DNA of 64,000 nt from Kibdelosporangium sp. MJ126-NF4 (GTDB taxonomy: Bacteria; Actinomycetota; Actinomycetes; Mycobacteriales; Pseudonocardiaceae): the NCBI RefSeq assembly GCF_000826545.1, contig NZ_CDME01000014.1:434001-498000 (forward strand), given 5' to 3'. The notes beneath the pieces are model-generated. The model made no database searches. It saw only the letters and a program-made list of their open reading frames with translations, and had not been told where the DNA came from. Position numbers and translations under genes: made by a program. Shown here in pieces: positions 42,099 to 50,465 of the stretch (positions within the stretch are counted from its first letter, which is position 1; the number at the start of each line of letters is the position of its first letter).

Positions 42099-42491
42099 AT
42101 GAGCGACGACCGGAACGTACTCGGCGGCGCCCTCGAGGAATGCGGCACTGACCCGGTGACCGGCTTCTACCGAGACGGCTGCTGCGACACCGGCCCGGAA
42201 GACGTGGGCAACCACACCGTGTGCGCGGTGATGACGGGCGAGTTCCTGCAGCACCAGCGGGAAATCGGCAACGATCTGGCCGCGCCGCGGCCGCACCTCG
42301 GTTTCCCCGGGCTGCGGCCGGGAGACCGGTGGTGTGTCTGCGCTTCGCGGTGGATGCAGTCCTATGAGGCCGGGGTGGCGGCGCCGGTGGTGCTGGCCGC
42401 GACGCATTCCCGTGCGCTGGAGGTCGTCACGCTGGAGGCGTTGCGGGAGAACGCGGTGGACGTGCCCGCGGACCCCAGTTCACTGCTGTAG
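42099..42491 (+). CDS. DUF2237 family protein
   Basis: The 130-residue protein shows the DUF2237 pattern: NVLGGALEECGTDPVTGFYRDGCCDTGPEDVGNHTVCA, then MTGEFL, GLRPGDRWCVCASRW and VLAATHSRALEVVTLEAL. Conserved cysteines (EECG, GCC, CVC) suggest metal binding or redox activity, but no function is established for the family. It starts 27 bases after the monooxygenase gene, possibly in one transcript. Its end overlaps the convergent glycosyltransferase gene by twelve bases. Confidence 0.88.
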   Translation: MSDDRNVLGGALEECGTDPVTGFYRDGCCDTGPEDVGNHTVCAVMTGEFLQHQREIGNDLAAPRPHLGFPGLRPGDRWCVCASRWMQSYEAGVAAPVVLAATHSRALEVVTLEALRENAVDVPADPSSLL

Positions 42492-43706
42492 GACGTCGGG
42501 CGACAAAGGCCGCCGGATCTCTGACCCGATCTCTGCCACGGTCTCGCGGGCCACCAGCACGAGGGCGGCCAGCATCGCCACCGCGAGCCACCGCAGGTCG
42601 ACGGCCGTCTTGCCGAACAGGAAAGGCGTGTAGGACAAGAAGGACGCGAACTGCACCAGCAACGGCACCGGCCAGAGCCTGCGCGGGAAGTAGAACGCGA
42701 CCACCACGGACAGCACGTCGGCGAGATAGAAGTAACGCTCGTGCATGGCGGGCAGGAAGAACGGCACCAGGATCGCGAACAGCGTCGCCAGCAGCACGGT
42801 CCTGGGCACGGTCAGCCGTGTACGGCTCGCGACCACGCCGAAGACCACGATCAGCGTCAGCGCGGCGGTGAACGCGATCGCCGCGGTCCGGATCAGGTCC
42901 ATGCCGGTCGTGACGGTGAGGAACTGGTAGGCGTTCGGCGCGTTCAGTGTCAGCTGCGTGTACGCCCCCGCCTGGTTGGTGTACACCGAGAGCAGCTGCG
43001 CGGGGCTCGCCCCGGCCAGCAGCGCGGGCCCGTCCAACAGCAGCACGACACCGGGAACCACCAGCAGTCCGGGCCACGGCACCTTGCGCAGCAGGACCAG
43101 CACGAGCAGCAGCGGGAAGAGGAAGACGATCTGCAGCTTGAAAGCCAGCGCCAGGCCGAAGAACACGCAGGCGAGCCATGGCCGTGAGCGCACCGCGTAG
43201 TACACGCCGCCGAGGCCGAACGCCGCGTAGATCACGTCGCATTGCGCCCACAGTGCACCGTTCGTCACGATCGTCGGCAGCACACTGACAGTGACGGCGG
43301 CGAGGAACGGCCACCAGCCGCGTGGGTGCTTCAGCGCCACCAACCGATAGACGTAGTACGCCAGCACGACGTCGAACAGCACCGTGATCGCCTTGACCCC
43401 GACGAGCGCGGGAACGGGCAGGTAGCTCAGGATCGCCAGCAGGTAGAGATACGGCACGTTGTAGTCGGCGAACTGGTAGCGCAGTGCGGAAAACCCGCCG
43501 TTGGCCGAGATGAACTCGTACCACTGGGCGACAAAGGCCTGATAGTCCCGTGATTCGAACGGGAACAGCACCAGCCGCGCGGCCAGTGACAGCAGCACGA
43601 TGACAGCGGCGAGGACGAGAACCGGGGCAAGCCGGGCTGTTCGGGTCACGCCGTCCACAACACCAGGCACCGCGCCGGATCGGCTGGGAACGAGCTGGGA
43701 GGTCAC
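42480..43706 (-). CDS. Polytopic membrane glycosyltransferase (GT87/DUF2029-like)
   Basis: The product of about 408 residues has nine to eleven membrane helices and the GT-C features of actinobacterial alpha-mannosyltransferases. An acidic loop follows the first helix (FPFESRDYQAFVAQWYEFI) and there are later segments NVPYLYLLAILSYLP, ALWAQCDVIYAAF and FLPAMHERYFYLADVL. Such enzymes transfer mannose from polyprenyl-phosphate sugar outside the membrane. The start is uncertain: GTG codons at 43649, 43706 and 43763 are all possible; 43706 is taken as a compromise. It diverges from the alginate-lyase-like gene and could make the glycan that the neighbour attacks, though nothing proves this. Confidence 0.82.
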   Translation of the reverse strand: MTSQLVPSRSGAVPGVVDGVTRTARLAPVLVLAAVIVLLSLAARLVLFPFESRDYQAFVAQWYEFISANGGFSALRYQFADYNVPYLYLLAILSYLPVPALVGVKAITVLFDVVLAYYVYRLVALKHPRGWWPFLAAVTVSVLPTIVTNGALWAQCDVIYAAFGLGGVYYAVRSRPWLACVFFGLALAFKLQIVFLFPLLLVLVLLRKVPWPGLLVVPGVVLLLDGPALLAGASPAQLLSVYTNQAGAYTQLTLNAPNAYQFLTVTTGMDLIRTAAIAFTAALTLIVVFGVVASRTRLTVPRTVLLATLFAILVPFFLPAMHERYFYLADVLSVVVAFYFPRRLWPVPLLVQFASFLSYTPFLFGKTAVDLRWLAVAMLAALVLVARETVAEIGSEIRRPLSPDVLQQ

Positions 43707-43803
43707 TGAGCGTTTGATCGAAATGCCGGATTCTCTTGACGGCCTGGTCCAGACCACCGACACTGTCGGTTACCGCCGCCGCCGGAACGTTCGAAGGAGA
43801 ACG

Positions 43804-44994
43804 ATGCCTGCATCCGGTCGCCGCTCGGGGTTGCTCCCCCTAGTCCCCACCGTGGTTCTCACCCTGCTCATCACGTTCGCCGTGCCCGCCGTTGCGGTGA
43901 ACGCGGCTCCCGTGACCTTCGCCCACCCAGGCGTGATGGTCAGCCGCGCCCAGCTGGACTTCGTGCGTGGCCGTGTGAACGCCAACGCCCAGCCGTGGCG
44001 CAACGCCTACGACCAGATGGCCGCGAGCAAATACGGATCGCTGTCCCGCACACCGAAACCCCGCGCGGTGGTCGAGTGCGGCCCGTACTCCAACCCGAAC
44101 CTGGGGTGCACGGACGAACGCGAGGACGCGATCGCCGCGTACACCCTGGCACTGATGTGGTACATCACGCAGAACTCCCAGTACGCCACGAAATCCATCC
44201 AGATCATGGACGCGTGGTCGGCGTCCGTCCGTGACCACACCAACTCCAACGCGCCACTGCAGACCGCGTGGTCGGCGGCGTCATGGACGAAGGCCGCCGA
44301 GATCATCAAGCACACGTACAGCTCGTGGCCCAACTCGGCGCGGTTCGGCACGATGTTGCGTGGTGTGTACCTGCCCGAGGTGGTCAACGGCCGGGCCAAC
44401 ACCAACGGCAACTGGGAACTGACCATGATGGAGGCGTCGCTGGGGATCGCGGTGTTCCTGGAGGACCGCGCCGTCTACGACAAGGCCGTCGGCATCTTCC
44501 GCACCCGGGTGCCCGCGTTCATCTACCTGCCGAGCGACGGCGCGCTGCCCAAGACCCCACCGGGCAGCGGGATCGACACCCGCCAGGAGATCATCGCCTA
44601 CTGGCACGGCCAGTCCACGTTTGTGGAAGGGCTCAGCCAGGAGACCTGCCGCGATTTCACGCACACCGGCTACGGCATCGCGTCCATCGCGTCGTTCGCC
44701 GAGACCACCCGGATCCAGGGCCAGGACCTGTATCCGGAGATCGGTGACCGGCTGCGGACCGCACTGGGCTTCCACACCCGGTACGAACGCGAGGGCATCC
44801 CGTCCTGGCTGTGCGGCGGCACGGTGAAACGCGGCCTCGGCCCGGTGACCGAGGTCGGGATGAACAACTTCGTCACCCGCCAGGGCATCACGATGCCCAA
44901 CACCCAGGCGTGGACGGAGGAACGCCGTCCACACGGGTCGAACAACCTGTTCGTCGCCTGGTACACGCTGACCCACGCGAACAACCCCAACTGA
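43804..44994 (+). CDS. Secreted alginate lyase family protein
   Basis: The 396-residue protein has a signal peptide (about residues 1-35, SGLLPLVPTVVLTLLITFAVPAVAVNA) and an (alpha/alpha) toroid of the alginate lyase superfamily. Typical segments are HPGVMVSRAQLDFVRGRVNANAQPW, WSAASWTKAAEII, NGNWELTMMEASLGIAVFLED and DTRQEIIAYWHGQS. The NGNW and YWHGQ regions line the active cleft. It would cleave uronic-acid-type polysaccharides outside the cell, but the true substrate is unknown. ATG 43804 follows GAAGGAG. Confidence 0.85.
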   Translation: MPASGRRSGLLPLVPTVVLTLLITFAVPAVAVNAAPVTFAHPGVMVSRAQLDFVRGRVNANAQPWRNAYDQMAASKYGSLSRTPKPRAVVECGPYSNPNLGCTDEREDAIAAYTLALMWYITQNSQYATKSIQIMDAWSASVRDHTNSNAPLQTAWSAASWTKAAEIIKHTYSSWPNSARFGTMLRGVYLPEVVNGRANTNGNWELTMMEASLGIAVFLEDRAVYDKAVGIFRTRVPAFIYLPSDGALPKTPPGSGIDTRQEIIAYWHGQSTFVEGLSQETCRDFTHTGYGIASIASFAETTRIQGQDLYPEIGDRLRTALGFHTRYEREGIPSWLCGGTVKRGLGPVTEVGMNNFVTRQGITMPNTQAWTEERRPHGSNNLFVAWYTLTHANNPN

Positions 44995-45183
44995 TTCCAC
45001 CGTAGCCAAATGGCCACCCTTGGCCGCAAGGGGTGACCCCGGCGTGCCCACCTTTCCGGCACATCGTGTCTACCTTTCCGGCATTGTGAGATTCCCTTGA
45101 GGGTGAAGACAAGATGCCTCGCCGGCGGGCAGGCCGCCAAGAGGAGAGGGGGCCGTGCTCCAATGCCACTTAGCTTAAGTTGA

Positions 45184-45825
45184 TCATGTTGTGGTGTTTG
45201 TCGATGAGTGTGATGGTGGGTGGCCCGGTGTGTCGGGTGGGTGTGTCGGTGGCGCGTTTGGCTCTGTATTGGGCATGGCGGGTGCGTTTGACCACGCGGG
45301 ATAGGTGCGGTGGCGTCGGGGCGGGTTGAGGTTGCGGTGGGTGGTGATGTCGGTCATCACCACCGCGCGGAGGTGGTGTGCGTGTTCAGGGGAAAACGCC
45401 GCCGGGTCATCGACCCGGCGGCGGGCGATCCGCACGGTGCGCAGGAACTTGACCCGGTCAGGGTCGATATCGGCCTCGGTGGCGGCGTGGCAGATCAGGG
45501 CGCTGAGCGCGTAGTGGGTGAGCAGGTAGCCGTAGATCTCCTGGCGGACCATGTCCGGGCTTTTCGATCGCAGCACCCGGCCGGGGCCGCGGAGATGGGT
45601 CTTGAGCTGCTTGTTGCCGGTCTCGTGTTCCCACCGCTGGTGATAGGCCCGCGCGAGCAGTGGCGCCGGCGCGGCGGCCGGGTCGGTGATCGTGGTGACC
45701 AGTCGGACCGTCTCCGGCTCGCCATCAGCATCCACCACGCGGTCGTCCACTGTGTATTCCACGACCCGGACCTCGGTGACCCTGCGAGGATCGAGCGGTT
45801 CACCACGACCAGCCGCGTCGGTCAA
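45184..45825 (-). pseudogene. IS4-type transposase, C-terminal part after the frame break
   Basis: The 213-codon frame holds the end of the DDE domain, with the signature YHQRWEHETGNKQLK (Y-2-R-3-E-6-K) providing the catalytic glutamate. It then continues into a proline- and histidine-rich tail that runs to a TGA inside the left inverted repeat. It follows the N-terminal frame with a four-base overlap; the likely slip site is a GGGGG run near 45837. The only start codon is a TTG. On its own it cannot be active. Confidence 0.72.
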
Positions 45826-46640
45826 CCGGGCCGCACCCCCTGATTGTGAGTGGCCGAACTGAACATGATCGACCGATAGGACCCGTCAGGCAACACCTCG
45901 AGCACCGGCAGCCGCTGATTGGACCTGGCCCGCCACAACAACTGCGCACCCCCCGCCGAGGCGGCACGCCAATCCGCCCAACCCAAGAAGTTACGATCCG
46001 CGATCAGCAACCAGTCCGATTCCACCCGCGGCCACAACTCCCGGGCCAGCACCTGCTCCCCGACCGACGTACCAGCCATCGCCGCGGCCACCACCGCATG
46101 CGACCCGCACTCGGAGATCGTGACCACCCGCACCTTGGGAAACGGCGTTCCATGCTCCACCGAACCGCCGTACCCGAACTCCGCGACATTCTCCTCGGTA
46201 TCCGGCGCGTCCCACTCAAACCCATCGATCGCCATCAACCGCCACGGCCCCAGCCACGCACCCCGCGTCAACTCCCCCGCCACCGGGACGGCCACCGCCT
46301 CGAACAACGCCCGCACCGGCTCCGCCCCCAACCGGGCCCGCGCCTGGGCGATCCCACCCGAACTCGGCGGCGACCACACCTCGTCCCAACACCCCCACCC
46401 CGCCAACGTCTCCGACAACCGGACCGCGATCTCCTCATAATCATCATCAGCGAACAACGCCATCGCCATCACGAAATACACCACCACATGCGGCGGCAGC
46501 TTCCCACCCGAACGCCGGGCCTGCTTCCCCGCCGCGGCGACCGCCTCATCGACCACGTCCCGCGGCACCGACCCGGTCAGCACACCGATCGAAACCCAGT
46601 CGGTCAACGAACCACCCGCCACCACACCATTCCGTGCCAC
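45822..46640 (-). pseudogene. IS4-type transposase, N-terminal part before the frame break
   Basis: The 272-codon frame carries an N-terminal DNA-binding part (SIGVLTGSVPRDVVDEAVAAAGKQARRSGGKLPP) and the first two catalytic aspartates, in AIDGFEWDAPDTEENVAEFG and LLIADRNFLGW. It ends at GVRPG. The third catalytic residue lies in the next frame. The frames could be joined by programmed slippage at GGGGG, or the gene may be inactivated by a single-base indel. Confidence 0.75.
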
Positions 46641-46729
46641 AACACCCGATCATCCAGACCAGCCACCCCACCACACCCAACGACACGCCACCACACCATG
46701 ATCAACTTAAGCTAAGTGGCATTGGGGCC

Positions 46730-46790
46730 GTGCTCCCCTCCTCCCGTATGGCCTGGGCGCAGCCCAGGCCATACGGGAGGAGGGGAGCAC
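46730..46790. repeat. 29-bp perfect inverted repeat with a 3-base loop
   Basis: The arms 46730-46758 (beginning GTGCTCCCCTCC) and 46762-46790 (ending GAGGGGAGCAC) are exact reverse complements, separated by GCA. The predicted RNA or DNA hairpin is very stable. The IS element's target duplication ends inside the left arm, so the element inserted at the hairpin's foot. It is not followed by a T-run, so it is not a standard terminator. Confidence 0.9.
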
Positions 46791-47069
46791 GAGGCAGAGA
46801 TGTGCGCTGACGCGCCTTGGGGACGGTCGAGGTCCGTACCGCTTTCGCTGGGCCCACCAGCCCCGTAGGCGGACCTCGCCCTCCACGCCACCTGCTCTGC
46901 CCGCCAGGGCGTTGGCTTTGTTTGTCGTTGGGGCCGGTCCGCTCTCAAGCAATCGCTTGTTGCGCTTTTCTTTGATTGCCAATGGTTTCTGTCGGTTCTC
47001 ATCTTTGCTCTATTGGGTGAATCGTTGGGGTTTAAGGACTTTCATGTTTTCTTTGGGTATCTTGGAGGT
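46791..47069. other. Intergenic stretch between the hairpin and the HNH gene
   Basis: No credible gene is visible. The final 130 bases are clearly less GC-rich than the neighbours (runs such as GGCTTTGTTTGTCG and CTTTTCTTTGATTGCC), which is unlike the surrounding chromosome and suggests an acquired segment upstream of the HNH gene. Confidence 0.5.
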
Positions 47070-48302
47070 ATGAGGCAAGTCGCCGTATCCCTGTGGCAGA
47101 CCAGCAGCCGGGAGCTGGTCGCTCGCCTCACCGCGTCCGAACAACGACTCCGTCCAGCCTACGCCGAACATCTGGACCTCTTGGCAGAATTGGACTCTCG
47201 CGGTTCCGCCTACGAACTCGGATACAGCAACACCGCCGCCCTGCTTGTTCATACTCAGAACATCACGCGTGCCGAGGCCAATCAACGCCTCGCTCACGCT
47301 TCTGCCCTGCACGATGCCAAGACACCGACCGGGGCCGTGGTCTCCGCCTCGCTTCCGCTCACCGCTCAGGGGCTCACGACCGGCGAGATCGGCGTTGGTC
47401 AGGTTGAGGTTATCCGGAAGTTCGTTGGCAGCCTTGCCCATCTGAAACCGGACAAGGTCGCACTGGCCGAGGAACTCATGGTCGAACGGGCCACAGAGGA
47501 CGACCCGAACGCCCTCGCCCGGTATGGCGAACGGTGGGTCCGGGACATCGTTGACCCGGACGGCAAGCCGCCTCACGACGATGAGCCGCAGCGGCCCGAA
47601 CGGGAGTTGCGGCGTCACGTCCTCCGGGACGGACGGATGGAGTTCAAGGGACGGCTTGACGCTGAGGCCGCCGCCTTGTTCGAGGCTTTGCTGGCGCCGT
47701 TCGAGAAGCGGGAGCCTGGGGACGCCCGGGGGTATGCCGAGCGGGGTGGGGATGCGTTCGCCGATGTCCTTCAGCAGGCCGCCAACTGCCCCGACCTTCC
47801 CACTCACAACGGGTTCAAGACCGAGATTGCTTTCACCATCTCCATGGACGAACTGGCTCGTTCAGTCGACGGTCGGGTGCTTCCCGGGACTCGGCTGACC
47901 GCAGGTGAGGCCAGACGGCTCGCGTGTGACGCGCATGTTCTGCCCGTCGTGATGGGTGGTGAGTCGAAACCGTTGGACATCGCGGTTCCCGCCTATGTCG
48001 TGCCCGCTCATATTCGGCGTGGGTTGGTGCTTCGGGATCGCGGGTGCGCCTTCCCATCGTGCGATCGGCCCGCCAGCGTTTGTCACTCACACCACGTCAC
48101 ACCCTGGCTGCAAGGCGGACCTACCGTGCTCGGCAACCTGGTTCTCCTGTGCGGGCAGCATCATCGGCTTCTTCACCGCAGTGACTGGTCCGTCGATCTC
48201 GTTGACGGCATCGCCTGGTTCACTCCACCGGACTTCGTTGATCCCGAACAGAAACCCAGACGCAACCACAACCACTTACCGCACTCATTGTATGCGGCGT
48301 GA
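47070..48302 (+). CDS. DUF222 / HNH endonuclease domain protein (13E12-repeat type)
   Basis: The 410-residue protein has the DUF222 region (about 20-310, SRGSAYELGYSNTAALLVHTQNITRAEANQRLAHASAL) and a C-terminal HNH nuclease motif RDRGCAFPSCDRPASVCHSHHVTPWLQGGPTVLGNLVLLCGQHHRLLHR, with zinc-knuckle cysteines and the catalytic HH. These proteins are abundant, mobile, multicopy genes in actinomycetes; their biological role is unknown. ATG 47070 is the family start, but GGAGG is only one base away, so a TTG at 47013 cannot be excluded. Its codon use is less GC-biased than the neighbours, consistent with transfer. Confidence 0.88.
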   Translation: MRQVAVSLWQTSSRELVARLTASEQRLRPAYAEHLDLLAELDSRGSAYELGYSNTAALLVHTQNITRAEANQRLAHASALHDAKTPTGAVVSASLPLTAQGLTTGEIGVGQVEVIRKFVGSLAHLKPDKVALAEELMVERATEDDPNALARYGERWVRDIVDPDGKPPHDDEPQRPERELRRHVLRDGRMEFKGRLDAEAAALFEALLAPFEKREPGDARGYAERGGDAFADVLQQAANCPDLPTHNGFKTEIAFTISMDELARSVDGRVLPGTRLTAGEARRLACDAHVLPVVMGGESKPLDIAVPAYVVPAHIRRGLVLRDRGCAFPSCDRPASVCHSHHVTPWLQGGPTVLGNLVLLCGQHHRLLHRSDWSVDLVDGIAWFTPPDFVDPEQKPRRNHNHLPHSLYAA

Positions 48303-48328
48303 GAGGTCATCGCTCGGTTCGAACCAGT

Positions 48329-49639
48329 TCACGCATCCACTGTCTCGTAAGGATCGCTTGCGTTGGCGAGCCTCGCGAGTGTCCCGAGCGCGTCGCGCAA
48401 CGTTTCCATCGGCGGTGCCGACAGTGACAGCCGGACCGCGTTGGGGGAGTTTCCCTGTGCCACAGCGAATGCGGTGCCGGGGACGATCGCGATGCCTTGG
48501 CGGGCCGCCGCCGCGGCGAACGCCTCCGCGGTCCACGGCTCGGGGAGGCGCCACCAGCAGTGGTATGCGCCCGGGTCGCCCTCGACCGGCAGGTGACGGC
48601 GGGCGAGCTGTTGGCGGGCTTGGGCGTCGGCGCGTTTGGCCTCGCAGACCTGGTCCACCACGCCGTCGGTGAGCCATCGGGTGGCGGCTTGCAGGGCGAA
48701 GTGCTGCGCACCGACGCCCATGGCCCGTGCCGTGATGGGCGCGTGGTTGGCCAATGCCGGTGGCGGCACGACGAATCCGACGGTGAGTCCCGGCGACAAC
48801 CGCTTCGACAGACTGTCCACCACCACTGTCCGTTGTGGTGCCACCGGTGGGAGGTCCTCGGACAGGAAACCGTAGATGTCGTCCTCGATCGCCATCACGT
48901 CCGCCTTGGCCAACGCGTCGGCCAGTTCTTCGCGGCGGGCGCGTGGCATCGTGACGCCGAGCGGGTTGTGCAGCGTTGGTTGCATGTAGATCGCGTGCAC
49001 GCCGTCGAGGTCCGCCGGTTTCAGGGTGAGCCCGTGTTCGTCCATGGGCAGGGGCACCAACGTGATTCCGCGCTTGGCCGCGATTCCCTTGACGACAGGG
49101 TAGGTCAGTGGTTCGACACCGAGACGGCCGTTGTTGGGCACCAACATGTCCAACGCCACCGCGATGGCCTGCCTGCCGTTGCCCGTGAAGACGATGCTCG
49201 CCGGGTCGGGCTCCCATCCGGCGCGTGCCATCATCCGCGCGGACATCTGGCGCAACAGTGGCGTGCCGGTCACTGCCGTCGGTCGCAGCGCGTCCGCCAT
49301 CACGTCGGCTCTGAGCAGTCCCCTCAGGCTTTCCGCCTGGAGCGCCGCTTGTCCTGGCAGCACGGAGAAATTCAGTTCGAGGTCGACGGGCACCAGTGCC
49401 GGTTCTGTCAACGCGGGCACTTCCGGCGGCGGGGTCGGGCGCACGAACGTCCCTCGTCCCGTCTCGCCGACGACGAGGCCTCGTCGCCTGAGTTCCCCGT
49501 ACACGCGTGCGGCGGTCGAGCTCGCGATGCCGTTGGCGCGGGCGAACTCGCGCTGCGGGGGCAGCCGGTCGCCCGGCTTGAGCTTGCCCTGCGCGATGGC
49601 GATGGCGTACGTGTTGGCGATCTGCCGGAAGTCATCCAC
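48329..49639 (-). CDS. MocR-type regulator: GntR winged helix plus aminotransferase-like domain
   Basis: The product of about 436 residues has a GntR HTH (DDFRQIANTYAIAIAQGKLKPGDRLPPQREFARANGIASSTAARVYGELRRRGLV). A fold-type I aminotransferase domain follows from about 115, with the pyridoxal phosphate lysine in VVVDSLSKRLSPGLTVGFV, plus VFTGNGRQAIAVALDML, PTLHNPLGVTMP and AIEDDIYG. MocR proteins use PLP or its adducts as ligand, controlling vitamin B6, amino acid or GABA genes. GTG 49639 sits right next to three ATTGCACC repeats, suggesting a leaderless, autoregulated message. It diverges from an alpha/beta hydrolase operon. Confidence 0.88.
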   Translation of the reverse strand: MDDFRQIANTYAIAIAQGKLKPGDRLPPQREFARANGIASSTAARVYGELRRRGLVVGETGRGTFVRPTPPPEVPALTEPALVPVDLELNFSVLPGQAALQAESLRGLLRADVMADALRPTAVTGTPLLRQMSARMMARAGWEPDPASIVFTGNGRQAIAVALDMLVPNNGRLGVEPLTYPVVKGIAAKRGITLVPLPMDEHGLTLKPADLDGVHAIYMQPTLHNPLGVTMPRARREELADALAKADVMAIEDDIYGFLSEDLPPVAPQRTVVVDSLSKRLSPGLTVGFVVPPPALANHAPITARAMGVGAQHFALQAATRWLTDGVVDQVCEAKRADAQARQQLARRHLPVEGDPGAYHCWWRLPEPWTAEAFAAAAARQGIAIVPGTAFAVAQGNSPNAVRLSLSAPPMETLRDALGTLARLANASDPYETVDA

Positions 49640-49640
49640 T

Positions 49641-49681
49641 ATTGCACCATATTGCACCGAGTACAATTTTTCTATTGCACC
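49641..49681. promoter_or_regulatory. Three ATTGCACC direct repeats, MocR-type operator
   Basis: ATTGCACC occurs at 49641-49648, 49651-49658 and 49674-49681, the first two 10 bases apart and the third 23 bases further. Directly repeated sites are typical for MocR-type dimers. They lie between the divergent MocR-type and hydrolase genes. Confidence 0.65.
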
Positions 49682-49709
49682 GAGCAAGTCTCGTGGCTAG
49701 CGTGAAACC

Positions 49710-50465
49710 GTGCTTATCGCGTATGACGACATCGGTTCCGGCAGTCCGGTCGTTCTCGTCCACGGCCATCCGTTCGACCGCTCGATGTGGCAGCCCCAGG
49801 TCGAGCGGTTCGCCGCCGACCACCGGCTGATCGTTCCCGACCTGCGCGGGTACGGCGAGAGCACGGTGGTGCCGGGCAAGACCACATTGGACGTGTTCGC
49901 CCGTGACGTCGCGGATCTGCTCGACCGGCTCGGCGTCGAGGAGTTCGTCCTGGGTGGACTGTCCATGGGCGGGCAGATCGTGATGGACTTCTACCGCCAG
50001 TTCCCCGACCGCGTGCTCGGCCTGCTCCTGGCGGACACCTTCCCCGGCGCGGAAACACCCGCCGGTGTGCGGGACCGCAACGCCATGGCCGACCGGCTGC
50101 TGCGCGAGGGCATGGGCCCCTACGCCGACGAGGTGCAGTGGAAGATGGTCGCGCCGGGCAACGACTCGGAGCACGTCATGCGGATGATGAAGAACGCCCC
50201 GCCGGAAGGCGCCGCCGCCGCGTTGCGGGGACGGGCCGAGCGCCCCGACTACACCGATGTGTTGCGGGGCGTCACCGTGCCCACGCTCGTCGCGGTGGGA
50301 CGGTTGGACGAGTACACGCCGGTCGACGAGGCCGAGCGGATGCGGGCACTGATCCCCGGCTCGGTCCTCGCGGTCATCGAGGGCGCGGCGCACATGCCCA
50401 ACATCGAGCGGCCCGTGGAGTTCAACGCGGCGGTCGAGCGGCTGCTGAATACGGTATGGGCATGA
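49710..50465 (+). CDS. Alpha/beta hydrolase
   Basis: The 251-residue protein has a clear catalytic set: VLVHGHPFDRSMW oxyanion loop, nucleophile in LGGLSMGGQIVMDFY (about residue 88), aspartate in VGRLDEYTP and histidine in EGAAHMPNIERP. It is cytoplasmic by sequence and could be an esterase, haloperoxidase-like enzyme or lactonase. GTG 49710 lies close to a TAGCGT and has no clear Shine-Dalgarno sequence. Its stop overlaps the SDR gene by four bases. The divergent MocR-type gene may control both. Confidence 0.88.
   Translation: MLIAYDDIGSGSPVVLVHGHPFDRSMWQPQVERFAADHRLIVPDLRGYGESTVVPGKTTLDVFARDVADLLDRLGVEEFVLGGLSMGGQIVMDFYRQFPDRVLGLLLADTFPGAETPAGVRDRNAMADRLLREGMGPYADEVQWKMVAPGNDSEHVMRMMKNAPPEGAAAALRGRAERPDYTDVLRGVTVPTLVAVGRLDEYTPVDEAERMRALIPGSVLAVIEGAAHMPNIERPVEFNAAVERLLNTVWA

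Larger units (their letters stand above)
45161..46724. mobile_element. IS4-type insertion sequence
   Basis: The element of about 1,564 bp has matching ends: at least 28 bases starting CAATGCCACTTAGC at 45161-45188 recur inverted at 46697-46724, and the similarity continues a few bases inward. It is flanked by an 11-base direct repeat GGGCCGTGCTC (45150-45160 and 46725-46735). The exact border is ambiguous by two bases either way, giving a target duplication of 9-13 bp, in the range of IS4-family elements. It carries one transposase split into two frames. It has inserted at the edge of a long hairpin. Confidence 0.88.

Noticed and set aside
45846..46715. Plus-strand frame of 289 codons inside the IS element
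   Set aside because: It is rich in Arg, Pro and His and is the antisense of the transposase, whose catalytic residues read on the minus strand.
46730..46790. The hairpin considered as a rho-independent terminator
   Set aside because: The stem is far longer than usual, no T-run follows, and no gene ends just upstream on either strand apart from the IS insertion.
46712..47002. Small minus-strand frames (about 90 codons) across the hairpin
   Set aside because: They include one hairpin arm, have no ribosome site and no recognisable similarity.
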